Source: Pseudonocardia sp. HH130629-09
GTDB lineage: Bacteria > Actinomycetota > Actinomycetes > Mycobacteriales > Pseudonocardiaceae
DNA length: 64,000 bases
Reading direction: 5' to 3'
NCBI RefSeq assembly: GCF_001294645.1
Contig: NZ_CP011868.1
Coordinates: 62,001 to 126,000, forward strand
Shown here: positions 9,575-17,403 of the stretch, piece by piece
Position numbering within the stretch: the first letter of the stretch is position 1
Layout of the letters: every line of letters begins with the position of its first letter
Position numbers and translations under genes: made by a program
The notes under the pieces: generated by a model
The model's database searches: none
Told to the model about the DNA's origin: nothing
The model's input: the letters and a program-made list of their open reading frames with translations, nothing else

Positions 9575-10053
9575 GCGAGCTGGAGCAGCGGATCGGGGCC
9601 GCGCTCGCCGACTCCGGGGCCGAGTGCGCCCACAGTGGACCCGGGCAGTGGCTGGTCACCCTCCCCGGCGAGGCCCGGCTCCAGACCCAGACCTGGCTGA
9701 TCCTGCGCGAACAGACCCTCGCGGTGCAGGCGTTCGTGTGCCGCAGGCCCGACGAGAACCACGAGGGCGTCTACCGGTTCATGCTGCTGCGCAACGCCAA
9801 GCTCTACGGCGTGCACTACTGCCTGGACCGGGTCGGGGACATCCACCTCGTCGGGCGGCTGGCGCGGCACGCCGTCACCGCGGACGAGCTCGACCGCGTC
9901 CTCGGATCGGTGCTGGAGGCCGCGGACGGCGACTTCAACACCTTCCTGGAGCTGGGCTTCGCCTCCTCCATCCGCCGCGAGTACGGCTGGCGCACCGAAC
10001 ACGGCGAGTCCACGGCGAACCTCACGGCGTTCGAGCACCTGTTCGACGACTGA
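9571..10053 (+). CDS. YbjN-domain protein (Rv0487-like)
   Basis: Cytosolic protein of 160 residues of the YbjN/type-III-secretion-chaperone-like fold, conserved next to mshA in mycolic and related actinobacteria. It shows the alternating strand pattern [62 protein letters not shown] and a C-terminal [12 protein letters not shown]. The biochemical role is unknown; chaperone or sorting functions are proposed for relatives. The 4-nt ATGA overlap with mshA implies co-translation. It ends 4 bp before the converging XRE gene, which marks the left edge of the accessory block. Confidence 0.85.
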   Translation: MSELEQRIGAALADSGAECAHSGPGQWLVTLPGEARLQTQTWLILREQTLAVQAFVCRRPDENHEGVYRFMLLRNAKLYGVHYCLDRVGDIHLVGRLARHAVTADELDRVLGSVLEAADGDFNTFLELGFASSIRREYGWRTEHGESTANLTAFEHLFDD

Positions 10054-10056
10054 CCC

Positions 10057-10635
10057 TCACAGGCGGTCCGCGGCCCGCGGCGGGCCGGCCGGCAGCGACA
10101 CCCTGGCCCGATCGTTGATGCCCACGAGCAGCACGGTGGTGTCATCGGTCAGGGCGGTCCAGCGGTGGTCCACACCGGCGGAGCAGTACAACGCGGCGCC
10201 GGCGGCGAGCTCGAACTCCTCGTCGCCGGCCCAGACCCGCGCGGTCCCGCGCACGACGTAGAGCAGCTCGTCGTGCGGGTGGCGGAAGGAGTCCCCGGCG
10301 CGGCCCGTGCTGCCGGTGAACTCCAGCGCGTGCAGGTGCCGGTCCCCGCGGACGAGGGCGCGGACCCGGCCCGCCCCGTCGGCGATGGCGTTGTCCTCCG
10401 GTGCGACGACGTCGACCCGGCCCGCCTCCTCCGCGGCCGAGAGCAGCGCGACGGCGGTGGTGTCCAGGGCCGCGGCCAGTGCCTGCAGCGACCGCATGCT
10501 GGGCGCGGCCCTGCCGTTCTCCACCTGCGACAGGAAGGGGACGGACAGGCCGCTGGCCGCGGCCACGTCGGCGAGGGTGGCGCGGCGCTCCCGGCGCAGC
10601 GCGCGGACGACGACGCCCACCTGAGGCCCTGACAT
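10057..10635 (-). CDS. XRE-family regulator with C-terminal cupin
   Basis: Transcription regulator of 192 residues: an HTH_XRE domain (VVVRALRRERRATLADVAAASGLSVPFLSQVENGRAAPS, split here only as description of residues 6-45) and a cupin ligand-binding domain (residues 110-180, with HPHDELLYVVRG and GVDHRW giving the two cupin histidine motifs). Such proteins sense a small ligand and usually repress an adjacent catabolic or transport operon. ATG 10635 is preferred because AAAGG lies 8 nt upstream; GTG 10644 is in frame. It is divergent from the arylsulfotransferase gene, with a perfect 26-bp palindrome between them. Confidence 0.9.
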   Translation of the reverse strand: MSGPQVGVVVRALRRERRATLADVAAASGLSVPFLSQVENGRAAPSMRSLQALAAALDTTAVALLSAAEEAGRVDVVAPEDNAIADGAGRVRALVRGDRHLHALEFTGSTGRAGDSFRHPHDELLYVVRGTARVWAGDEEFELAAGAALYCSAGVDHRWTALTDDTTVLLVGINDRARVSLPAGPPRAADRL

Positions 10636-10682
10636 GTCACACACCTTTCACACACGGGCCTGGTCTCCCGGCCCGGACTGGC

Positions 10683-10708
10683 TCAAACTTTTGATGTCAA
10701 AAGTTTGA
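10683..10708. promoter_or_regulatory. Perfect 26-bp palindromic operator
   Basis: Two 12-bp arms, TCAAACTTTTGA and TCAAAAGTTTGA, are exact inverted copies separated by TG. The element is AT-rich inside a chromosome that is mostly G+C and lies in the 91-bp divergent gap between the XRE-cupin gene and the arylsulfotransferase operon, 18 bp before the latter's ATG. It is inferred to be the binding site of the adjacent regulator, able to control both directions. Confidence 0.75.
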
Positions 10709-10726
10709 TTCCTGTGGGAGGTTCTC

Positions 10727-11845
10727 ATGGACCAGCGGACGCTGGCACGGCGACGCACCGGACTGATCGAGCACGATCCGGAGCACGCGTTCCCCGGGTA
10801 CACCCTGTACACGCCGCTGGCGGCGGGTGGCGCGGAGACCGGCCTGGTGCGGCTGGTGGACATGGCGGGCACCGTCGTTCACGAGTGGCGGCCTCCGTGG
10901 CGGGCGGGCAGACACGCGCGGATCCTGCCGAACGGGAACCTGGCGTACAACGGTGTGCATCCCGACGGCCCGGAGCTCTTCCCGTTCTGGGAGAAGTACC
11001 GCGGCGGGGTGATGGCCGAGCTCGCCCCCGACGGCACCGTCGTGCGCGAGCACCGCGACCCGCTCGCCCACCACGACGCGCACCACCTCGGCGACGGCCG
11101 CGTGCTCTACACGGTGCTGGAGGAGCTCGGGCCGGCCGCCTCGGCGGCGGTCCGCGGGGGCGTCCCCGGCACCGAGCACGCGGGCGCGGTGTACGCCGAC
11201 GTGATCACCGAGGTCGACGCCGACGGGACCGAGACGTGGCGCTGGCACGCCGCCGAGCACCTCGACCCCGACGAGTACCCGCTCGGGTCGCACTACCCGC
11301 GCGAGCACTGGCCCCTGATCAACAGCGTCGTGCCGATGACCGACGGCACCGTGCTCGCCAGCCTGCGGTCGGTCTCCGCGGTGATCGTGATCGACCGGGC
11401 CAGCGGGAAGGTCCTGCGCCGGTCGGCGCCCGGGACGGTGTCCCAGCAGCACCACGCCCAGGAGCTCCCGGACGGCAACGTCCTGGTCTTCGACAACGGC
11501 GTGTTCCGGCCGGGGGAGAGCGTCCCCTTCAGTACGGTGGTCGAACTGGACCCGGAGCTGCACGAGGTCGTGTGGAGCTGGCGGGACCCGCAGCCCGAGG
11601 CGTTCTTCACCCCGTTCATGGGAGCCGTCCAGCGGCTGCCGGGCGGCAACACCCTGATCACCGAGTCCGGGTTCGGCAGGCTGTTCGAGGTGACCGGGGA
11701 GGGCAGGGTCTGCTGGGAGTACGTACTGCCCGAGATCGGCACCTACGCCGACGAACGGGTCCGGCGGAACTTCCCCGGGCCGTCGAACGCGTTGTTCCGG
11801 GCCTACCGCTACGCCCCCGACGAGCTGCCCTGGCTGGACCGGTGA
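10727..11845 (+). CDS. Arylsulfotransferase (ASST)-family beta-propeller protein
   Basis: Protein of 372 residues of the PAPS-independent aryl-sulfate sulfotransferase-like family. Propeller repeats read as 'D..G.v.hew..p....HarilpnGnl'-type blades: VDMAGTVVHEWRPPW, RHARILPNGNLAYNG, HHDAHHLGDGRVLYT, QQHHAQELPDGNVLVFDNG, LPGGNTLITESGFGRLFEV. The HH/HA pairs are candidates for the catalytic histidine. No signal peptide is visible, unlike the periplasmic E. coli enzyme, so it may act in the cytosol or on a different reaction. ATG 10727 follows GGGAGG. It overlaps the next gene by 4 nt. The substrate is unknown. Confidence 0.8.
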   Translation: MDQRTLARRRTGLIEHDPEHAFPGYTLYTPLAAGGAETGLVRLVDMAGTVVHEWRPPWRAGRHARILPNGNLAYNGVHPDGPELFPFWEKYRGGVMAELAPDGTVVREHRDPLAHHDAHHLGDGRVLYTVLEELGPAASAAVRGGVPGTEHAGAVYADVITEVDADGTETWRWHAAEHLDPDEYPLGSHYPREHWPLINSVVPMTDGTVLASLRSVSAVIVIDRASGKVLRRSAPGTVSQQHHAQELPDGNVLVFDNGVFRPGESVPFSTVVELDPELHEVVWSWRDPQPEAFFTPFMGAVQRLPGGNTLITESGFGRLFEVTGEGRVCWEYVLPEIGTYADERVRRNFPGPSNALFRAYRYAPDELPWLDR

Positions 11846-13158
11846 GCGCGCCGACGGTCGACCCGACCGGGCAGCGGGTGCCGCTGCGGGTGCTGGCGCC
11901 GCTGTCCGTGCAGCACCTGCTGGTGATAGTGGCCGGGCCGGTCTCGTCGGCCTTCCTCCTGTCCGCGGCGCTGGAGCTCGACGCCGCCGCCGGGGCCCGC
12001 CTGCTCGCCGCGCTGCTGCTGGTGTCGGGGATCGGCACGGCACTGCAGTCCATCGGTCCGTTCGGGATCGGCGCCCGGCTGCCCTTCGTGATGCTGCCCG
12101 GTGGGGCGGCGGTGGCCCTGTTCGCGCAGATCGCGCGGGAAGCGGGACCGGCCGCGGCGAGTGGCGCGGTCGTGGTCACCGGGCTGGCCGTCGTCGTGCT
12201 GGCGCCGGTGTTCACCCGGCTCATGCGGTTCTTCCCGCCGGTGGTGCTCGGAACGATGATCATCGTCGTCGGCGTCAACCTGGTGAAGATCAACGCTGGG
12301 CTCGTGTCGGACACCCCGGCGGGGCCGTCGCCGTGGGCGCTCGCGCTGGTCGCGGTCACGGTGGGCACGATCGTCGTCGCCCATCGGGTCCTGCCCGGTG
12401 GCCTGAGCCGGCTCGCGGTCCTGCTCGGCATCCTCGCCGGGGCCGTGGTGGCCGCGGTCGCGGGGCGGATCACCCCGCCGGCGCCCGGTCCGCTGCTGGC
12501 GCTGCCCGAGCCGTTCCCGTTCGGCGCGCCGGAGCTCCTGCTGCCCGCGATGGTGCCGCTGCTGTTGTTCTCGATTGGCGCGATGGCCGAGGCGGCCGGG
12601 CAGACGGTGCTCACCGCCGAGGCGGTGGACCGGCCGGTGGGCCGGCACGACGTCACCCGGACCGTGCGGGGCGACGGGGTCACCTCGGTGCTCGCCGGGC
12701 TCCTCGGGGGACCGCTGATGGTCACCAGCGGCGAGAACATCGGCATCGTCCGGCTGTCGCGGGTGCGCAGCCGGTACGTCACCGTCGGCACGGCCGTGCT
12801 GCTCGCGGTGCTGTCGGTGTGTGCCCCGGTCGCTCGCTGGGTCGCGGCCGTGCCGAGCGCGGTGGTCGGCGCCGCGGGGGTGGTGGTCTTCGCGATGGTC
12901 GCCGCGCTCGGCGTCGGGATGGTCGCCAGGAGCGGGCTCGGCGACGACCGGGCGCTGATGACGGCGACGCTCGCCCTGGCGGCCGGGCTGCTGCCGGTCC
13001 TGATGCCGACGGTCTACCAGGGGCTCCCGGTCACGCTGCGGCTCGTCCTGGGCAGCGGCGTGACGATGGCCGCGCTGGTCGGGGCTCTGGCCCACCAACT
13101 GCTGCGTCGCACGGAGCCACGGACGGAGGCACAGGCGGAGCCACGACCGGAGGGGTGA
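11842..13158 (+). CDS. NCS2-family nucleobase/xanthine-type permease
   Basis: Membrane symporter of 438 residues with about 13 hydrophobic spans, of the NCS2 (nucleobase:cation symporter 2, SLC23) family. Seen: QHLLVIVAG in the first span, FMLPGG-like FVMLPGGAA, a signature SIGAMAEAAGQT in the eighth-span region and TSGENIGIVRLSRVRSRYV, matching the GEN.G motif of the tenth span that contacts the base. The C-terminus is charged. GTG 11842 overlaps the arylsulfotransferase stop (GTGA), so both are one operon under the XRE-cupin operator. Uptake of uracil, xanthine or another heterocycle is likely; pairing with an ASST-like enzyme is unusual. Confidence 0.85.
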   Translation: MSAPTVDPTGQRVPLRVLAPLSVQHLLVIVAGPVSSAFLLSAALELDAAAGARLLAALLLVSGIGTALQSIGPFGIGARLPFVMLPGGAAVALFAQIAREAGPAAASGAVVVTGLAVVVLAPVFTRLMRFFPPVVLGTMIIVVGVNLVKINAGLVSDTPAGPSPWALALVAVTVGTIVVAHRVLPGGLSRLAVLLGILAGAVVAAVAGRITPPAPGPLLALPEPFPFGAPELLLPAMVPLLLFSIGAMAEAAGQTVLTAEAVDRPVGRHDVTRTVRGDGVTSVLAGLLGGPLMVTSGENIGIVRLSRVRSRYVTVGTAVLLAVLSVCAPVARWVAAVPSAVVGAAGVVVFAMVAALGVGMVARSGLGDDRALMTATLALAAGLLPVLMPTVYQGLPVTLRLVLGSGVTMAALVGALAHQLLRRTEPRTEAQAEPRPEG

Positions 13159-13356
13159 GCAGCGGGGTCACCCGGCCCGACGGGGCGCCCCGCACGGCAC
13201 CTCGCCACCGGCCGTCCGGTCCGGCAGCGGTCCCGGCCCGTTCCGCGGGACCGGACCGCCCCGGCCGCCGTCGCAGTGCGGTCCTGGCACGGCTGCCCCA
13301 CATGGGCGATGATCGGCGTCGCCTCTGTTCCGTAGGACCTCGCGAAGGAGCGACCC

Positions 13357-14934
13357 TTGTCGTTGCGCAGCCCGTACCCGGACGTCGAGATCCCCGACGT
13401 CTCGCTCACCGAGTTCTTGTTCGCCGACGGCTTCGGCGACCGGGCGGATGCGCCGGCGATCGTCGACGGCACCACCGGCGACCAGCTGACCTACACCGAG
13501 TTCCACGGTCTGGTCGAAAAGATCGCCGGTGGGCTCGCCGCCCGCGGCATCGGAAAGGGCGACGTCGTCGCGCTGTTCGCGCCCAACCTGCCGCAGTGGG
13601 CGGCACTGTTCCACGGCATCCTGCGTGCCAACGGGATCGTGACCAGCGCGAACTCGATGTACACCGGCGGCGAGCTGGCCCACCAGCTCAAGGACTCGGG
13701 CGCGAAGATGGTGATCACCGTCTCGCCGTTCCTCGACCGCGCCGTGGTGGGGGCGAAGGAGGCCGGGCTGTCCGAGGACGTCGTCCTCACCATCGACGCC
13801 ACCGAGGGCCACGACTCGCTGCGCGACCTCGTGAGCTCCGGTGCCCCGGCGCCCGAGCTGACGACCTCCGCGACCGACACCGCGGTGCTGCCCTACTCCT
13901 CCGGCACCACCGGCCTGGCCAAGGGCGTGGTGCTGACCCACCGCAACCTGGTGGCGAACCTGCTCCAGATCCAGGTCATGGGCAACGTGACCAGCGAGAC
14001 CAAGATCATGGCGTTCCTGCCGTTCTTCCACATCTACGGCATGACCGTGATGATGAACCAGGGTCTGCACGCGCGCGCCACCGTCGTCACCATGCCGAAG
14101 TTCGACCTCGAGCAGTTCCTGACCATCACCCAGGACCTGCAGGTCGACCGGCTCTACATCGCCCCGCCGGTCGCCGTCGCGCTGGCCAAGCACCCGATCG
14201 TCGAGAAGTTCGACCTGTCCTGTGTGAAGACGATCTTCTCCGGTGCCGCCCCGCTGGACGGCGAGCTCGGCCGCGCCGTCGCCAAGCGGCTGAACTGCAC
14301 CGTGCTCCAGGGCTACGGCATGACTGAGCTCTCCCCGGTCAGCCACTGCATGCCCGACGACCGCGGCGACCTCGACCTGAACTCGTCCGGTTTCGCGCTG
14401 CCGAACATCGAGTGCAAGCTGGTCGACCCGGAGTCCGGCAAGGAGGTCGGTGTCGGCGAGCGCGGCGAGCTGTGGGTGAAGGGCCCGAACGTGATGGTCG
14501 GGTACCTCAACAACGACTCCGCGACCGACGCCACCAAGGATGCCGACGGCTACCTGCACACCGGCGACATCGCCGTCGTCGACGAGGAGGGCGTCTACTC
14601 GATCGTCGACCGGGTCAAGGAGCTCATCAAGTACAAGGGCTACCAGGTGCCGCCCGCCGAGCTGGAGGCGCTGCTGCTGACCCACGACAAGATCGCCGAC
14701 ACCGCGGTCATCGGGGTCAAGGACGCCGACGGCGAGGAGGTCCCGAAGGCGTTCGTGGTGAAGCAGTCCTCGGGTGGGGACCTGACCGAGGACGAGGTCA
14801 TGACCTTCGTCGCGGAGAGGGTCGCGCCGCACAAGAAGGTGCGCGTGGTCGAGTTCATCGACCAGATCCCGAAGTCGGCCGCGGGGAAGATCCTGCGGAA
14901 GGACCTGCGGGCCCGGGAGACCGAGAAGGCCTGA
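13357..14934 (+). CDS. 4-coumarate/fatty-acyl-CoA ligase (ANL superfamily)
   Basis: Adenylate-forming acyl-CoA synthetase of 525 residues, closest in pattern to 4-coumarate:CoA ligase-like proteins. Motifs: P-loop-like YSSGTTGLAKGVVLTH (about residue 180), FFHIYGM, the acyl-pocket/nucleotide motif QGYGMTELSPV, the hinge YLHTGDIAVVD and IVDRVKELIKYKGYQVPP, and catalytic Lys in KSAAGKILRKDLR. TTG 13357 is used because GAAGGAG lies 7 nt upstream and the preceding frame is not protein-like. Codon choice is less extreme than in the flanks (many AAG, GAG). It stands alone: 198 bp from the permease and followed by a hairpin. The acid substrate is unknown. Confidence 0.9.
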   Translation: MSLRSPYPDVEIPDVSLTEFLFADGFGDRADAPAIVDGTTGDQLTYTEFHGLVEKIAGGLAARGIGKGDVVALFAPNLPQWAALFHGILRANGIVTSANSMYTGGELAHQLKDSGAKMVITVSPFLDRAVVGAKEAGLSEDVVLTIDATEGHDSLRDLVSSGAPAPELTTSATDTAVLPYSSGTTGLAKGVVLTHRNLVANLLQIQVMGNVTSETKIMAFLPFFHIYGMTVMMNQGLHARATVVTMPKFDLEQFLTITQDLQVDRLYIAPPVAVALAKHPIVEKFDLSCVKTIFSGAAPLDGELGRAVAKRLNCTVLQGYGMTELSPVSHCMPDDRGDLDLNSSGFALPNIECKLVDPESGKEVGVGERGELWVKGPNVMVGYLNNDSATDATKDADGYLHTGDIAVVDEEGVYSIVDRVKELIKYKGYQVPPAELEALLLTHDKIADTAVIGVKDADGEEVPKAFVVKQSSGGDLTEDEVMTFVAERVAPHKKVRVVEFIDQIPKSAAGKILRKDLRARETEKA

Positions 14935-14950
14935 CCCGCACGACCACCCG

Positions 14951-14993
14951 GGACGGCGCCGTGACCTGCAGCGATGCGGGGCGGGCGCCGTTC
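14951..14993 (+). terminator. Hairpin after acyl-CoA ligase
   Basis: Inverted repeat GGACGGCGCC (14951-14960) and GGCGCCGTTC (14984-14993), 10 bp with one G-T pair and a 23-nt loop, starting 17 nt after the ligase stop. It probably ends that transcript. Confidence 0.45.
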
Positions 14994-15177
14994 TGGTGTC
15001 TGTGGGGGCATGCCGGGCGGTCCGGGGGTGTCCACAACGGTGCAGTCCGGTGTGGACGGAGCAACCGCTGGCCGTTCCGCGGCTCGCGATCCACGCTCTC
15101 ACGGTGGCCACGCACACCGCGGACGAGATCCTGGGGCTCACGCCACGTGAGGCACGGGCGTGGGCCGGGGCGCTCGG
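14994..15177. other. Non-coding or degenerate stretch
   Basis: No convincing gene, promoter or IS end was recognised here. Frames on both strands are open only through GC bias. It lies between the ligase terminator and IS fragments, so it may be eroded insertion DNA. Confidence 0.4.
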
Positions 15178-15262
15178 GGTGGCCCGCATCGATGACCAGT
15201 CGAGCGAGCCGCAGCCGGGCGCGCGGGGTGAGAGCGGCGTTGGAGTGGGTAGCGTGAGCCAC
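15178..15262 (-). pseudogene. N-terminal remnant of an IS481-type transposase
   Basis: Reading the minus strand from GTG 15262, which has a well-placed GGGAGG, gives about 28 residues (VAHATHSNAALTPRARLR then LARLVIDAGHP) that match the start of IS481-family transposases, which open with a His/Ala/Asn segment and an 'LTPRARLRLARLV' helix before the HTH. After residue 28 the similarity ends and the frame turns arginine/proline-rich. The rest of the transposase, including the DDE core, is absent. Inferred to be a 5' stump left by deletion or by another insertion. Confidence 0.5.
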
Positions 15263-15325
15263 GAAGGCCTCCCTGGGTGGCGGAGCGGTTCCTCGACAGC
15301 TCCACTCCACACCCGGGAGGCCTTC
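15263..15325. repeat. Inverted repeat at the junction of two IS fragments
   Basis: Arms at 15263-15279 (GAAGGCCTCCCTGGGTG) and 15310-15325 (CACCCGGGAGGCCTTC) pair over 16 bp with one bulged base, around a 30-nt loop. The left arm contains the ribosome binding site of the IS481-like remnant. It may be an IS end duplicated in inverse orientation or a transcript-blocking hairpin. Confidence 0.6.
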
Positions 15326-15345
15326 ACCCGTCTACAGATCAGACC

Positions 15346-15819
15346 ATGTCGTCACACGATCTCGACCAACGTGCCCGGGCATCACACCTAGACGCTGAGC
15401 TGGCCGACAACCATGCCGCGCTGACCGCAGCACTCACCGATCAGGCCCCGGCGCTTCTCGCCGTCCACGGTCTCGGACCCGTGGTCGCTGCGACCGTTCT
15501 GCAGGCGTGGTCGCACCACGGCCGGATGCACTCGGAGGCGGCGTTCGCCGCGTCGGCCGGAGTCGCGCCGCTGCAGGCCTCCTCGGGCAACACCCGTCGC
15601 CACCGGCTCAACGGAGGCGGCGATCGCCGCCTCGACCGGGCCCTCTACACCGTCGCCCTGACCAGGCTCGGACACGACCCACGCACCCGCGCCTACCACG
15701 CTCGCCGGGCCGCGGAAGGCGCCACCAGACGCGAGATCATCCGCGTCATCAAGCGCTACATCAGCCGCGAACTCTTCCGGCTCCTCAACGCGACCCAGTT
15801 ACGCGCGCGGACGGCTTGA
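15346..15819 (+). mobile_element. IS110-family transposase, C-terminal fragment
   Basis: About 157 residues matching the Transposase_20 (C-terminal) half of IS110-family recombinases: [71 protein letters not shown] and REIIRVIKRYISRELFRLL. The serine-bearing ASSG segment is kept but the N-terminal RuvC-like DEDD domain of about 180 residues is missing, so the element cannot be active by itself. An in-frame ATG at 15346 has no clear ribosome binding site. GACAGT (15818) and ACTGTC (15838) form a small inverted repeat over the junction with the following broken VOC gene. Confidence 0.85.
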
Positions 15820-15834
15820 CAGTCATAGAAGCAT

Positions 15835-16112
15835 CTCACTGTCACCGCCCCCGGCGACCCGGAGGGCCCGCAGCTGCTGCTCGCGCCCGATGTGCACCCG
15901 GCCGTGAAGACCTACAAGTCGGCGCTGGTCGAGGACGGCATCCCGCTGTCGGCTTCGAGGTCGACGACGTGCAGGCCGAGGTGGACCGGCTCGTCTCGGA
16001 GCACGCCACGACCGTCGTCCAACGACCTACCCCCGCCGGCGAGGTGACGATTGCGGTCGTGGACGACACGTGCGGGAACCTGATCCAGTTGTTCTCCTAC
16101 CGACCGCCGTGA
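15835..16112 (+). pseudogene. VOC (glyoxalase-fold) protein, broken: 5' half lost, frameshifted
   Basis: Two adjoining frames together spell the C-terminal half of a VOC-family protein: LTVTAPGDPEGPQLLLAPD and HPAVKTYKSALVEDGIPLS in the first, then FEVDDVQAEVDRLV, PTPAGEVTIAVVDDTCGN and LIQLFSY in the second. One base appears missing near 15951, where GCTTCGAG would read on as Ala-Phe-Glu with an added G. The N-terminal half is replaced by the IS110 fragment. A gene destroyed by insertion and later deletion is the simplest reading. Confidence 0.75.
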
Positions 16113-16128
16113 TCCGGCACGTCGAGAA

Positions 16129-16172
16129 GTACCTGAGTGCTGTCGAGGGCCGCCCGGACAGCGCTCATGTAC
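16129..16172. terminator. Imperfect hairpin between converging genes
   Basis: Arms 16129-16144 and 16157-16172 pair at 14 of 16 positions around a 12-nt loop. It lies between the end of the broken VOC gene and the end of the SMI1/KNR4 gene, so it could terminate both. The pairing also explains why both strands translate into similar-looking peptides here; no real gene was recognised. Confidence 0.35.
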
Positions 16173-16231
16173 TGATCGACGTCGTCCGGGCGGTCGGGGC
16201 AGCGGGCGACCACTTCCCCGAGGGCGCTGGG

Positions 16232-16669
16232 TCAGCGGCGGTACCAGTCGTCGCCGTCGCCGCCCGCCCGGCGGATGAGGTAGTCCCGCAGTGATCCGGC
16301 GACCCGGTGGTGCGAGTCGGTCTCGTGGTCCCACACGACCACCTCCGGGCGGTTCGGCAGTGCCGGGAACCCGAACAGGTCCCCCCCGCCGTTGTCGGCG
16401 AAGAAGATCATCAGGTCGAAGGGCCGGTAGAGCTCGGCGAGGCCGGGGTCGCGGCGCAGGGCCAGGTTGTCGTCGACGATCTGCCGGGCCGGATGGACCA
16501 GGGCGGCGCCGTGGCTGCCGTGCAGCCCGTCGGTCTCGAGGAGCAGCGCCCGCAGGTCCGGGGGCACCTCGTGGCCCAGCTCGGTGCCGATGGCATCGAC
16601 GTCGTCCGGGGAGGCCGGCCGGGCAGGCTCGACGACGTCGAACAGCCGCTGCGCCAGCTCGATCCACAC
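16232..16669 (-). CDS. SMI1/KNR4-family protein
   Basis: Protein of 145 residues with the SMI1/KNR4 (SUKH) fold pattern: an N-terminal helix, PASPDDVDAIGTELGHEVPPDLRALLLETDGLHG (described as residues 18-52), then FDLMIFFADNGGGDLFGFP and PEVVVWDHETDSHHRVAGSLRDYL. SUKH proteins often serve as immunity proteins against polymorphic toxins or contact inhibition systems, but many are orphan. No toxin gene is visible beside it; it sits among IS fragments and pseudogenes. GTG 16669 has TACGGT 8 nt upstream on the minus strand. Confidence 0.82.
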   Translation of the reverse strand: MWIELAQRLFDVVEPARPASPDDVDAIGTELGHEVPPDLRALLLETDGLHGSHGAALVHPARQIVDDNLALRRDPGLAELYRPFDLMIFFADNGGGDLFGFPALPNRPEVVVWDHETDSHHRVAGSLRDYLIRRAGGDGDDWYRR

Positions 16670-16699
16670 CCGGCGACCGTACCGGTGCGACGGGGCGGG

Positions 16700-17286
16700 T
16701 CAGCGGCCCGCGGTCTCCTCCGGGGTCTCGCCGACGGCGCGGGTGCAGGCCGCCCGGAACCGCCGGGCCGGACGAAGCCCCACCGGCCCGCGATGCGCTC
16801 CACCGCCGTCGCGTCGCCCGTCGCGCACAGGTCGTCGCGCACGCCGTGGAGCCGGGCGCGCCACAGCACGGTGGCCGGGTCGGTCCCGGCCCGGCGCGGC
16901 CCGGCCAGCACGGTCCGGGCCGGGGCCCCGGTCAGCCGGGCCAGCTCCGTCGGGTCGACGGGACGGTGCGCGTGCGCGCGCAGGTGCTCGGTGACGCCGC
17001 GGACCAGGCGGGCGGGCAGTGCCGGGGTGCGGGCCGGCCCGCGGCGGGTGACCTCGTCGAGCACGGTGTTCGGGAACGTCTCCAGGAACCGGGACGCCAG
17101 CAGCCCGAACGCCTCGTCCAGCGCGACGGACCCGTCCAGCAGCATCGGGTTGCCGAGCACTCGGTCCCGCACGTGCACCACGGTGGCGGCTCAGCGGCGC
17201 GCGTGTTCCTCGGTCAGCGGGGTGATCCCGGTCAGCCGCACCCGGTCGGTCGTGACGCCGTGCACCTGCCCCGGGAGGCTGACCGT
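16700..17286 (-). pseudogene. AraC-family regulator, broken by an in-frame stop and a frameshift
   Basis: Minus-strand frames spell the C-terminal two thirds of an AraC regulator of the AraC_binding_2 type: VHGVTTDRVRLTGITPLTEE, then FPNTVLDEV, then the paired HTH with VTEHLRAHAHRPVDPTELARL, RLHGVRDDL and AVERIAGRWGFV, ending RFRAACTRAVGETPEETAGR. Two lesions are visible: TGA at 17191-17193 in the same frame (HARR-stop-AATVVHV), and a single-base loss near 16760-16768 that separates WGFVRPG from RFRAAC. The amino-terminal sensor part is missing. It cannot make a normal regulator. Confidence 0.75.
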
Positions 17287-17403
17287 TCACTCGCCCTCCA
17301 CCGGTGCACCGGGTGATCGGAAGCGGAGAGCTACCCCGTGACCGGGCATCGGCGCGACTCGCGCGGCCGCGGAACCGTCGGGGTCCGGCCGTAGCCTCCA
17401 CCC

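Noticed and set aside
16128..16230. Possible small gene on either strand near 16.1-16.2 kb
   Set aside because: Both strands give similar peptides because the DNA is an imperfect hairpin; no start signal or family match.
16291..17316. Long plus-strand frames over the SMI1/KNR4 and AraC region
   Set aside because: Arg/Pro-rich shadows opposite recognisable protein sequence on the minus strand.
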